Of a DNA stretch of 64,000 bases, positions 24,547 to 37,200 are shown in pieces (position 1 is the first letter of the stretch; each line of letters begins with the position of its first letter). A program made the translations under genes and the position numbers. The notes beneath the pieces are model-generated. The model saw only the letters and a list, made by a program, of their open reading frames with translations, was not told the DNA's origin and did not search any database. This DNA is from Chromobotia macracanthus (taxonomy: Eukaryota > Chordata > Actinopteri > Cypriniformes > Botiidae). Where the stretch lies: positions 4,608,001 through 4,672,000 of the forward strand of contig JAZGTH010000002.1 in assembly GCA_036877525.1 (NCBI GenBank), given 5' to 3'.

Positions 24547-27500
24547 CTGGGGTGAATGGTTGTTGAAGACAGACAAAAGTAAAGAAAAACATCCTTATTA
24601 GTAACACTTACCATTTAACCCAACATGTTAATTTATTCACATTCTTCTCAGGCCATTCCAAACCGATGACCCCTTTTGTCCTTGGTACTTGATATGTTAA
24701 CTATTGAGATTAATTAAATATGTTTAGCCCTGATATTTGTTAATGTTCCCTTTTTTGCAATCTGTCAAAAGGCTTAAAATAAAAAAGTAATAAATTAGAC
24801 TGCAAGTAAATTCATTTTATCTGGAATTACCAACAAACATTAGCGCTGTTTTCATTACCTGTACTGTAATGTACTGTACTGTAATGTACTGTAATCACAA
24901 TGACTCCTGTAGAGGAACAAGGTGTTATCAACATACAAAAAGGGAACCAGCAAGCATAAAGATAACAGAGAAATATGAGAGAGACGTAGAGAAACAGTAA
25001 AATGGAGAACTAACAGGAACAGCTACCAACCGCGTATTTTCTGTCCTTCCAATCACATAGAAACATGGTTCGCCCAGCTTGGAGTTGGTCATACAGAGAG
25101 ATAGACTGGAGAGCTCCACTGATGGAAGAGAAGTCAAAGGGATGAAAACAAGACAGAAGAAGAGAGGAGACAGGAGATAAGGGAGTCAGGGAAGAGTACA
25201 GGAGGTATGAGATAAAGCGGAAAAGTAAAATGGAAAAAAGCACATAGGAATAAAAAAATAGTTTAATGAATAATAAAAAATGAAATGAAAGAGAATAGAA
25301 AAAGCAAGATCCAAATGAGAAAGCAGGACAATTTTTAGTAATTGTACCAATTGTTAGTAATTTATTTCCATAAACAACCAAACATTCTTATATAATGACA
25401 AATATAACCTGTATTACAGTGACAGTGATAATACGTTATAAACATACAGATCTGATTAAATGGCCCCATTTGATGTTTGAATGTACACGCACCTTTGAGC
25501 ACACATTAAATAAATTATATATACTGTATTTTCTATATGCAAGTCTACATACAGTATATAACCTTAGGTTAATGAACTACATTACTTGGACAAATTTTAT
25601 TGTGATTATTAGTAGTAAAACTGAATTTATTTGTTATCTATTTGAAAAAGACCACCTCATGTTTTCAAAGATATATGATAATGTTACTACAGTAAACCCT
25701 TTGAGCTCGTCTTACCGTAATCAGGGACATATCCATTGCCTCTCTTAAACACGAGGTGTATTCTGCTTCCTCCAGTTCTGATCTGCTCTACAGCCTGAGC
25801 GTGAGTCATCCCTGCTGTACTTTCTCCATTGATCTCCACCAGCTGATCACTCACCTGAACACAATCACGATCATGTACAGAACTGTTATTTACACATCTA
25901 CATTAATCACAATATTAGAATACAAGATATACATGTATTTCAATACAATTAGGCCTTTTACATCTGCACTTTAGAAACCACATAACAACGTCCTGGCAAC
26001 CAGCCAATAACCCTTACCCAAATCCTACCCATTTTTTAGACATTTTGCTAGGTGAGAAACACACCTGTATTTTGTGGCTGCGTGAGGCTGGTCCTTCCTC
26101 CATTAGTCCTAGCACATAGAGGTCCATGTTATATTCGCTACCTCCTCTGAGACTAAAGCCGAAGCCTGTGGGCCCCCGCTCCAGTTCCACGCTGTAGTAG
26201 CGTGAGGCGTCCTGCTTTGCATACATCACAGAGAAGAATGAAGAGAAAAACTTGCTGCAGTTATGTGTCACACAGCTAATGTTAAAGCACTGAAGGTTCC
26301 ATTATAACTCACCTTTGGTTTTGACCGGAGAGATTTCCTGTTCTTATAATCAGGGTCATAGTCTGCTTGCTCTGAAGAATCTGGCATGGGAGGAATGGGA
26401 GGGGAGGAAGAAATGGGAGGAAGGATTGAGAAATAGAGGAGAGTGTTATGATAAGTCAGCGTAATTTTTGCTAAAAAGAGTGAATTACTATTTGCTAATT
26501 GGCCCAATTCAACTCTTAATTTAAAATATCCCCTAACTCTGTGCCCAGGAAAGGCAGGAGGTTAAATATTTTTTATTTAAGAGAACTGTTCATTTACATT
26601 TTTTATTGAACATGGCAGGAATATTTTACCAAATGATGATCAAATGTCAAAGAAGACCATGCTGATCACGTATGTGTGTATCCGTGTTCATCAAGCATGT
26701 AACGTCAAGCGTGCTTTGGTATTTTAAAGAGCTGACTTAGGCACCTGTATTGCAGTGGAGTAATGCTGTACAGTCGCAGTCAAGTATGACAGATAGTACT
26801 AGTTTGCCTTACCTGCTGCAATCTCAGAACTGTCCTGCAAGCTCGGGATTTGCTCCATGTGTATCTATTTTGTGCATTTGCAGCATTACCCCATTACAGA
26901 CAGTATATGTCAATAAACAGCATTATCAGGTGCAAATTATTCTGTTAATACCCCATGACACTTGCACAAGAACATTAGAACTTGCACTAGAACATTCTCT
27001 ATTTAGTAGGTTTGTAATCTCCAAAGAGCTTTACAGATCTATACAATACAATCTTACTGTAACAACTTTGTTAATTTTTGGATTCATTGTCATGTCAAAA
27101 GTATGCCATACATAGTTTCTGAAAATATATTTGTGAATCATACTATTCTATGTTTAAATAAATTTAATTTTTGACTACTAGCAAAGGTCCAGTTTTAAAA
27201 TAAACACTATACACTGTAATTAACGTACGGGCACTGAAGCGTGGTACAATGGTTAAGCGCAGTGTGTTTCCAGCTCTCCGCAGGATCTGAGCCAGCTCTC
27301 TGTGGGGTAAATTAACCACTGATCTTCCATCAACTGCCTCCAGCCGATCCCCAGGCCTGATCTGACCACTGCGGGCCGCCGGGCTGCCTCTGCGTATTGT
27401 CACAAACCTGTGAGGGAGCAGAGATGCTGCTGCAGAGAGAGGGAGAAAGGAGAAAAAGAATGCTCAATCATAAATAATCAACTCATTTTCCTTCATTTCA

Positions 27501-30500
27501 ATATTTCATTATTCTAAAATATCATTCATAAATGTTTTTTTCCCTTCATTATGTTATATAATAGAACGTTTGAGAAATGTTACAGTCTGTTCTGAAAATT
27601 GTAGATTTTGATTAGAGAGTCAATAATTTTACCTCTGATACACTGCCATTTCAATGGTACAGCTAAGAATTTGGGTATTGATTTACAGAGAAGGTGAAAA
27701 AAAAATTCAGAACAATCAATATGGTATTTTAATAAATATGAATATATTTATGCAATTTAGTTTATTTAATCATTTTAATGAACTGTTTTAATTTTTGTGT
27801 ACTTGTATATGTGTGTTATTGTATTACAGTTTGATACATGGACATGTAAAGAAAACACATAGAATCACATATAAAACACACAAGGTGAAGCATACAGATG
27901 GATTATATAAAATTAACAGTAGATAAAGAATCCCTCCAGAGAGGAAAGAGAGAGATGATGGATAGATTATGGATAGATGATGGATAGACTAAAGCTAAAA
28001 GGGATTTGAGTGGGACAGAGAGAATGATTGTGAGAGAAAGATCATCAGTGAAATTATTCATCAGTAGGGCTGCAACTAAAATCCTTCTCTCTCTCTCTCT
28101 CTCTCTCTCTCAATGTCAGCCTCATTCTAGGGTGGCTTTAAAGGCATCTATCTTTAATGCACATGCTGAATCAGAGATTTTGTGACTGCTGCAGATCCTT
28201 TTGCCAAATCACACACTAAATGACACATACAGGAAGCTGAAGAATTAAAGTCTTCCTCTTATTAAATCACAGTCTGCATTCACAATAGTAAAAACTAAAA
28301 TCGCTGATGTGTTGACAGGGACTAAATACAGATTACAGATTACGGACATTTGAAATGATGCTAAATGGGAAAAATGGAAAAAAATTTAAATGTCTGACAT
28401 TGCAAAATATTATTGTAATATTTCATAATTTCATTAAATGTCATACAATAGCAATACAATACAATATCAACATAACACTATGAAATAAACACAAATAGGA
28501 GTGTATGTTGATTATGAAAAAATATTGTTCATATTTAAACATGCAATGTGTTGTATTGTGTACATATACATAGATCTTAAATATAAATTGATACAGATAT
28601 AATTCAAAAGTCACATGGACACACTATAGGAGAATGAGACCACATTTATATCCCAAAACTAAAGTCAATATGTCTGTCTACATTAGTCTGTGCCATTAAC
28701 TGACAGCTACAGCATGTCCTGTGCTGACCTACTTAGCAACACACACTTATTCTTGGAGGCACAAATATTCACATGCCCACACACATTTAACTCTCTTTTC
28801 TTTTTGGGATGAACCTCTGTGAGCAGGCTGCAGAGATCTTCACTGATGTTTAATGCCAACTCACTTGCTGCAGCTCAAAGTGGAAGATTCATTTTAAGCC
28901 TTTTGATTTTCTCTTTAGCCTGAGGGAGTATCTGTACAACTAGCATTAGCTTCTGCATTTAACATGACATTGTATTACTAGGCTGGGCTGATGCCAGTGT
29001 AAGACCTGCCAGGGGGGTGTTATGCATTACAGTTCCTGCTCTTACTTGAAACAGTAATTGACTGAGACAACAATGTTAACGACCATTCAAATTTCATTTG
29101 AGGTTAACTGACTGATGGTCTAAATTGCATGTAAAGCAGCATCTTAAATGGGCTGTATTTTATTATTACATTTTTCCCTAAAGTCCTCTTGTCATTTCAG
29201 CCAAGATTTACTGTACGAAGAGCAGCTGCAAATTATTTTTACATAACAATCTTCCAACCTCTCTATGACCCTTAGCATTATACAGGCCGTTTGTGCTACT
29301 GCACCTTTAAACTTCTCTATGTAAATAAGCCCCATTATGATTGGCTAACCTCTACGTACTGACATAGTTTACACTCTATTCTACTGTTTATCACACAGGC
29401 CAGGTTGCTAAATACATAATTGGTGCTGATATGTCAACATGGGCAGCCATATGTTATGCTTATTGCTGTGATGTGTTTAATAACAATAAAAAAAAATACA
29501 TATCTTAAAATGTCTCCGTAATTAAAAGTCTGGACTGGTAATCACAAAGATTCTGCCTCAAAGCCCATAATGGGTAATACATACCAATATATCATCAATC
29601 TGCCTGTGTGTAAGGCAGTTATCCTCACATCTCTGGGGAGACTCTTACTGTAATAAATGTAAATCACTTTAAGTAAGAATCCATCAGCAGGACTCATCTG
29701 AGGGAGTTCTCTGAAGGACTTTTGTGACAACATGCCCCAATGGTGATCACACTGCATTCTGGGTAAAATCTACATTTCTACATCTACAATCTACATAAGA
29801 TACATTTCGGTAAAAATATATCTTATAAGGTATTACGCAGACTTTATAGTCCATAGTATATATATAGTTATATAAGCTATACGGGATACCAGAAGTACAG
29901 TGTTACCAAATCATCTGCTCTGTGACAAATCACTAAATAAAGAAAAACATTTCAATAAGTCAATCTGTGACTGAAGAATTGATAGAGTTTGAGAACAAGA
30001 GGAGGATGACATCCGTAATCATGTTTGTCACTGAAAATAATGTTCTTATACAATAACACATTCGCTGTGACTCATACAGATTCTGTCAGTGGAAACACTT
30101 GATCACTGAATGAGGGATGTGACAGTTGTGTTTGTGTACAAAAATCAAACTCTATTATCATTTGTTCTGTATTGTCTCCATGTACATTCATACATGACTA
30201 ACATTCAGGCTTTAATCTATTAGAACTTTCTTTATCCCCTCCATCTGTTTACTTTCCTCACCATTTTCTTCCTTCCATCTCATGTGAGCTGTCACTTTTC
30301 CTCTTATTTCTCTTGATTATCCATCCACTCCCCTCACCCCCCACCCTTTGCTATGTGTTCAGTCATAGCAGCTGTTCTGTTGAGTCAGACTTATATATGC
30401 CATCAGACCCAGTAAAAGCAAACCTGTGAGTGCAAACCGCTATAAAAACATTTGACACTGACCACAATATATTCAGTGCTTTCATCCTCAAAGGCTTCAT

Positions 30501-33500
30501 AAGAATACCTCTGTCACAACAACAGCTTTATTTTTGCTAAGATACATGACAGAGGTTACACAAAGCTTTATATACATTAATAATAATACTAAACTTTATT
30601 TTCTCCAGCATGTTTAAAAGTTGCAACTTAAAAAGCATTGCATTTCATTTACAAATAAGCCCAGAGGTTCTGCAACCAATGGTTTAAGTTTGGACTATCT
30701 GTTTGGCCGACCAAAGGCAGATGGAAGGAATATTTGGGTAACCTGTTTGAAAATAGTAATATATTCCCTCTGGGGTAATTTCTGGTGGCATTAGAGTGAA
30801 TCACAGGATAACCGCTTTAAAAACAATTCCTAAATACCCTTCCCATCTTAAATGTATTAAACAGGCACCCTGATTCATGCATGTTGTCCAGCCCCAAACT
30901 CACACCAATTACTCTACCAATGTTTAACTTAGACATAAACAATCAAGTCAGAAAGTCAAATCAACTTACGAATGTTAAATTAGCAATGATTTGGCTGCCT
31001 GATTTGGCTGTGAGACACATTTTGAGAATCCTAAAAGATTCCTGTGATCCTCGGCCAAAATCTGTAGTCTTTGAGTGCTATTTTGACCTATTCACTGTCA
31101 GATTATTAATGACTATTTGAAAAGTTTCAGTTCATGGTTGAGTAACAACAACTCAGCATAGATTGAAAACAACCCAGCATTTTATCAAGTCAAAGTAAAA
31201 AAGCCAAAGTCTGCTTTATTGTCTATTCTGCCACATGTACAGCACATACAGAGAATTGAAATTGCGTATCTCTCAGTTGCAATCATAGAGTTGCAATCAA
31301 ATTTATACTTTAAGAAAGATGTGCCAGTATCAGAAGTCCTGAAGAGGTAAAGTCCTGCAGTGTGACTTTTCCTACGACAAAGTCAAATCAAGGACCAATA
31401 GTCTTTCTATGTGTGTCCGTTTCTTGTCAAGTCAACTGTTCGTACATTCTGACAAGCAACAATCGTAAAATGCTATTAAAAATTGCACAGTGTGCACATT
31501 GCTTAACATATGGATAACCGTGTGCATTAAGCTGTTTTTTGTAATTCACAAAAATACTCACTTCTTTATGAATGCTGTTCTGTTGTGATTTGCTTTGGGT
31601 AGCATAATTATTCAATAATCTGATGGAATGCAATTAAATACACACACACTCTCGCATGCACTTTGCCGTCTTAGCCTTGATATCCTGGATAAGACTGGAC
31701 CACCTTCAAGTAATCAGTAAGCTATGGAATTAAGCTGATCCAGGCGCTTTTAATTTACAAGCACAGACACACATACACAAACATAAAGCTGCATTTGAGC
31801 TTCAGTAACCTAAGTAACACAGATGGAAGTTTGTGTAATAGTCGCAGTCTCTGTTCATCTTAATAAAAGTGCTGTGCAGCTGCAGTGTACTGGCTCTATT
31901 CACTCCAGGAGACTGGAGCAGAATACTAAGATACGACAGACAGAGTGTGTGTGATGCTCATTATGAACCTGTGTTGCACCGCTGCAGCAGTTTTTCACAG
32001 CACCACCAACGCCTCTACAACTGCAACATAATCATTGTACTAATTTTTAGCATTGTACTAATAATGCATTGTACTTCTGTTTTGTAATATCCTGTATTAA
32101 GATTGTATGCATGAATAGAATTAACAATGTTTATGCTAGCTACAGGTTTATTTTGGCACAACGAACACTAAGCACTACAAAATGCATGGCTGCACTTAAA
32201 TTGCAATAAATTGTGGGATATCAAAAGCAAGGACGAATGCATGTATGCTGCCTTCCATAAACAACCAGATGAATGCATCTCAGTATGCAAACGCCAGATT
32301 TGAATGTACATTTATGGCTTCCTGCCTGCATATACTGTCCACCATGTGATAGAATGACTATAAAAGCTATAAGGCTATAAAAGCTCTTTTATGTGAATCT
32401 GATATTTTTGAATTAGCATAGGGTAGTCATGATTATTGTGTAATCTCATTGGTCTAAAACTCATCTTTAAGTCACTGTTCATTAAACATTAAATATCTTC
32501 TCCATTTGCTGTGATTGTCAGGTTACACAGCACTACATTTATTGGACAGACAAAATGCTTGTTGCTGGAAACATATAGCACAGCCCACATAGCACCTGGA
32601 CAGAACAGTATTAATATTACACCACATCATTTCTAAGAACAGTTTTTCTGAGTTAATTGAATTTGGAAAATGTTATTCATTTGCCAGCGATTTTCTTCTT
32701 TTTTTATTTGTTCTTGGTGTGAACAGGCCTTTAGAAGGCTCTGGCATTTTCAGGAAGTCCAGTTGGTCTCACACATGGTCTCTATCCCCCTACAATAACC
32801 CTACTCCCTAAACCTAACCACCAGAACATTTTCTGCTATTTTAGATTTTCAAAAAATGATTTTATATAAGCTTGTTTCCTTACAGGGACCTAAAATATTA
32901 TGAGGACCTAAAAACCTTGTCCCCACAATTTATTGGTATTACCATACTTGTGGGGACATTTGGTCCCTATAATATATATCAGGATATATGTTATCAGGAT
33001 CTCAGGATTACACACAAACACACACAAAGGCCGTCTCGGGCTTTGCACACTCTGTTCCTAGAACTAATATGTTACAAAGTATTTGTTAAAAAGCGCAGAA
33101 CCAAAAGACATTCTAACAACAACAGACCACTAAACAAAATGTACTTTAGACTATAAACATGTAAAAAATTGTCTTAATAGATTCTCTAATATTCTAATAC
33201 TCCAATATTTATCTAAAACATTATCGTGTAACTACTGAGATTACACATATGATATGAACCAAGAGGAGGTTCATGTCTCAGTGGTTAAGAGAACAGACAA
33301 ACAAATCTTGCTAGTTAATGAACAGAAGTATATGTTCAGCAGATGTGCAGATATTGTAGAGGGTACAGTGCAGTACTGCTGTACCTGAACAGAGAGCTAA
33401 GCACACAGTGAGCTTTAGCACTGTCACAATGCTAACTGTGTGTGATTTGAGGGAATGTTTCAGTTACACTTATGGTCATAAGAACATATCGATTGATATC

Positions 33501-33904
33501 CAACCAACACTCACTAAATTAGGTCAAAAGAACAGAACCCTATAAAACAACCACAAAAACTATTGTGTGATTAGTTTCTACATATTATGATATTGCATCT
33601 AAATATGGGAGGAGATTTACGCACACACACAAATACAAACATATAAATACACTCTGCTGTTAGATTGCCAACACAGTTAGCTACCATTACAGTTAGAATA
33701 ACAATCCATACAGACTATTAAACAGACAGCCTTAATTCCATAATAATCACCTATAACAAACAGAAAAGAAAAAGTGACAGCTAGACAGTTTCCCATCTAT
33801 TAAAGTAAGAATGAATTCAAGAAATAGAAGAATATATATAATTACGTTTGGAGTCCTTCACACTTTTCAAGGCTGACTGCAGTCTCTCCAGCATGGCTTG
33901 GTGT

Positions 33905-33947
<43 letters not shown>

Positions 33948-34145
33948 TAGGCAGGGTCCCGATCCTGGATCACACGCAGTTTAAATTCCAACACATCACA
34001 CGATCACGCGGAAAGGTCATAGTGAAAACTAATGGAGGGTGTAAACAAACAAACAAGTTAAGAACACAAAGCCAAACATGCTTTCGTCTCGCTTTGCGAG
34101 CGAGCAGCTTGCTGTAGCAGATTCATTTTCCATCTGGAGTCAGTG

Positions 34146-34216
<71 letters not shown>

Positions 34217-37200
34217 ACCTAGGCAGAGAAAAGAGGGAATAAAGAGAGATGATGGAGATAAGAGGAGGGGTGATAAGGGAGCGAACAAGATGAACGATTT
34301 AATCCTTGGACTACGGCAGAGCAGGGGGATGTGCCGATCAGAGAGACCTACATGCTCATACATGTATAATCTGTTTTTAGCACTGTTGATGCATGCTGCT
34401 TTTGGTATTGTTTTTATCATGCCAATAAAATGCTATTTGGTAACATTTCAGCTATTGCATTTAATTGTATATCAGTGCACAATGTTAGTGGTTGTTTTTA
34501 AGCATACAGTATGACTATACTAGCTATACTGCATTAAATAATCGTTCATTTTTCATCCATACATTTTTTAAAACCTTTAAAAGATTTTCTTGCTACCTTT
34601 TTCCATATAATAAAAGTAAATAGGGTCTGGGGCTGTCAACCTCTTAAACAGCAAAATTAAAAAAAAGAATTTAAATTCTGAATCTACTAGTTTAATACAA
34701 TAAACAAACCAAACAACCAAATTTCCCGTATTTGTACTTTGACAGCCACAGTATCAGATTGCCTTCATTTTATCCAAAAATTAACATATTGCTCAAAAAT
34801 AAACTATTTGTGTTGCTTGCAATGAGAATATTGCACAGGGTTTAGACAGATGTGGGTTCATTTTTGCGAGAACTATTCCTTTAAGAGGTCAGCTAGTAGT
34901 GACAGAACTCTATTCACTCTTATTGATTAATTTATCCTGTTAGTTTTGTGTTTTGTTTGCTCACATGATTCCTTCTCTTCCCATCATCCTCTCTTCCATA
35001 GTTCCTCTGCTGACATTTCTTATACATCATCTCTGTTTTTATATACCTCTATATTTGTAGCAACATCTTCAAAAAATATATTTTTAGATTCATGAAAATA
35101 AGGTCATGACTTCTGACTAGTTGTCAATGCCATGGCTTAATGCGGGGCTATTCTATTCCAGTCCTGAAGGGGCACCATTCTGTAGAGTTCAGTTACAATT
35201 CTAATCAGACTTGCCAGTAATTTTCAGTTCTGAAGACTTATAGTAGATGTGGCTGAGGTAGGGCTGGAGCAAAGCTCTGAAAGACACTGCCCTCCAGGAT
35301 TGAAAAGCCTTATAAAGCCTTGAAAAAGCTGGAAAGCTCTGGCTTGACATATTACAGCAGACAAGCTAACTGCAAGGTCATGGCCAAAACACACATCTAT
35401 CATTCAGTTACGAAAACATACCTCCAAGCAGAAATCAACACATCAAGCATTGTTTCAGAAAGGGCTCCTAGAATAACAATGTCAATATCACAGCAATAAA
35501 ACTATAGTTGTGTTATAAAAGCATAAACTCTTATTCAAACTCCACACTAATTAGAGACTCTTAGAGCCTACAAACAAAATCACAACTGTAAACACAAAGT
35601 GGTTTACGAGCTTAACATTTTGAGAACAAGTCAAAACATGCAAACAGAAGCATCTCTCATATCAATATACAGGGATACAACTGTGACACTTGGGGCAAGC
35701 ACTTTTTAGATGCTCAGGCTCTTAGCAAGAGCCAAGGCCACAATTAAAAGCACAGAAACACTGAGCAAAATTAGGTCATTGTGGGCTTAGGTAGGAGAGA
35801 CTGGGACGGGAAAAGACGAGTGTGTGTATCTGGGTCTGTGTGTTGGCAAGACTGAACTACTGTCAGTCAGCAAAGTTAATACAGCTGCCACTAAAAAGAT
35901 AAATTATGCATATAACACAGTCTGTGGCCTTTTTACTTTTCTAATGTTTTACATTTAAACATGTCATCTGACATCATTTAAGAAGGGTAGTGTTGTCCCA
36001 AAATGAATTTTTAGGGGTTTTTTTTCAACACAGCATTCATTGTTTTTCAGTTAAAAACAATTCAAATGCAAGCAATATGTTGCTGCTTCAAAATGTTAAG
36101 CTCCTCTCCTTTTGCTATGTATAAAAAACAAAGCCAATGAGTGCATAAAAAAATCAGAAATGTTTCAACACTCATCTTAATGTATTTCTTGGTACTCAGA
36201 GTGCACTGCAGCATTTTTAGTGTGAACACTCCACTTTTATGCTACAAAATCGTGTAGAATAGTGCATAAGCAGGCAAATTAAGGGCAACCATTATTATTT
36301 CAGAAATTTCAGCAATTCTTTGAAAAGTGATGAGCCTGGTCTGATGAATAGCTTGAGCCAGGTGTGTCAAATAAAACATCAAATATGTGCAGTGCAAGAT
36401 TACTCCAGGACAAGACTAACCACTGCCACATGCCTACAACATCAATATTAAATCTTTATAATCAAAAATGAATCAGCTCCCTCTAGTTTATGTGAGGACC
36501 TAATAATGCATGACTAGATTGTGTGAAATATTTATAATCGAAGGTGGTGGGGATATAGTGACGGCATGACATTGGCACTGAATTAAAGATACTGACCTTT
36601 GCCATTTTCAACATCCTGAGAGGCAATAACAAATCCAAATCCTTCACCTGACTTCCTCTTCAGCTCCACCTCATACCCTTGCAGCTTTGTGGCCTGTTCT
36701 TTCTCCATTTTTACTCTGGGACTGAGCATTGTCCTGCCTTCCTCTGAACTCATCCAATCCCTTGGCTCAAGTGTGAGAGTGACAGGTACAGAATCCAGGA
36801 AGCTGGTGCTTTGAACCAATGAGGAGCGCACCAGTGCTGGAGAGGGTGGAGTAAGAGAATTGCGCACTAATGGGATGGAGTCTATAAAAGGGACTTCAGA
36901 GTCAGAGGTGGAGCGTGGAGGGGGAGGAGTTAGTCGACGCACAGAATTAGGGGAAATGGAAAAATGTGAGGGACCTACAAACAAAAGACAAAAGAGAAAT
37001 AAACTGACATTTTACAAACATTGTATTACTAAAACCACTAGGATTTTTTTTCAAAATCCTGAAACTGCTTATTTCCAATTTTTTCTTTAAAAATCTTTAA
37101 AATCTCAAAAAAAATCTGGTCTCTAAATTTTGGGCCCCACTGTATGTAAAGTAATGGCTCAATGTAAACTTACCCCCTCTGTAAACTAGTAGAATAACCT

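Larger units (their letters stand above)
27430..36596 (-). other. magix: magix intron 11 (largest), with candidate internal promoter
   Basis: 9.2-kb intron. Contains a MITE-like element (35140..35315), a candidate alternative first exon (33846..33894), (GT)n and (GA)n tracts, a GTCCCCACA repeat (32740..33000), an L2/SINE-type tail (31188..31300), a SINE (29520..29690), dispersed repeat copy B (29285..29440) and (CT)n at 28086..28111. No PDZ3 exon was found. Confidence 0.75.

Noticed and set aside
34058..34514. Frames of about 120 codons on both strands
   Set aside because: Both are produced by translation of the (GA)n microsatellite into RERERE or SLSLSL runs.
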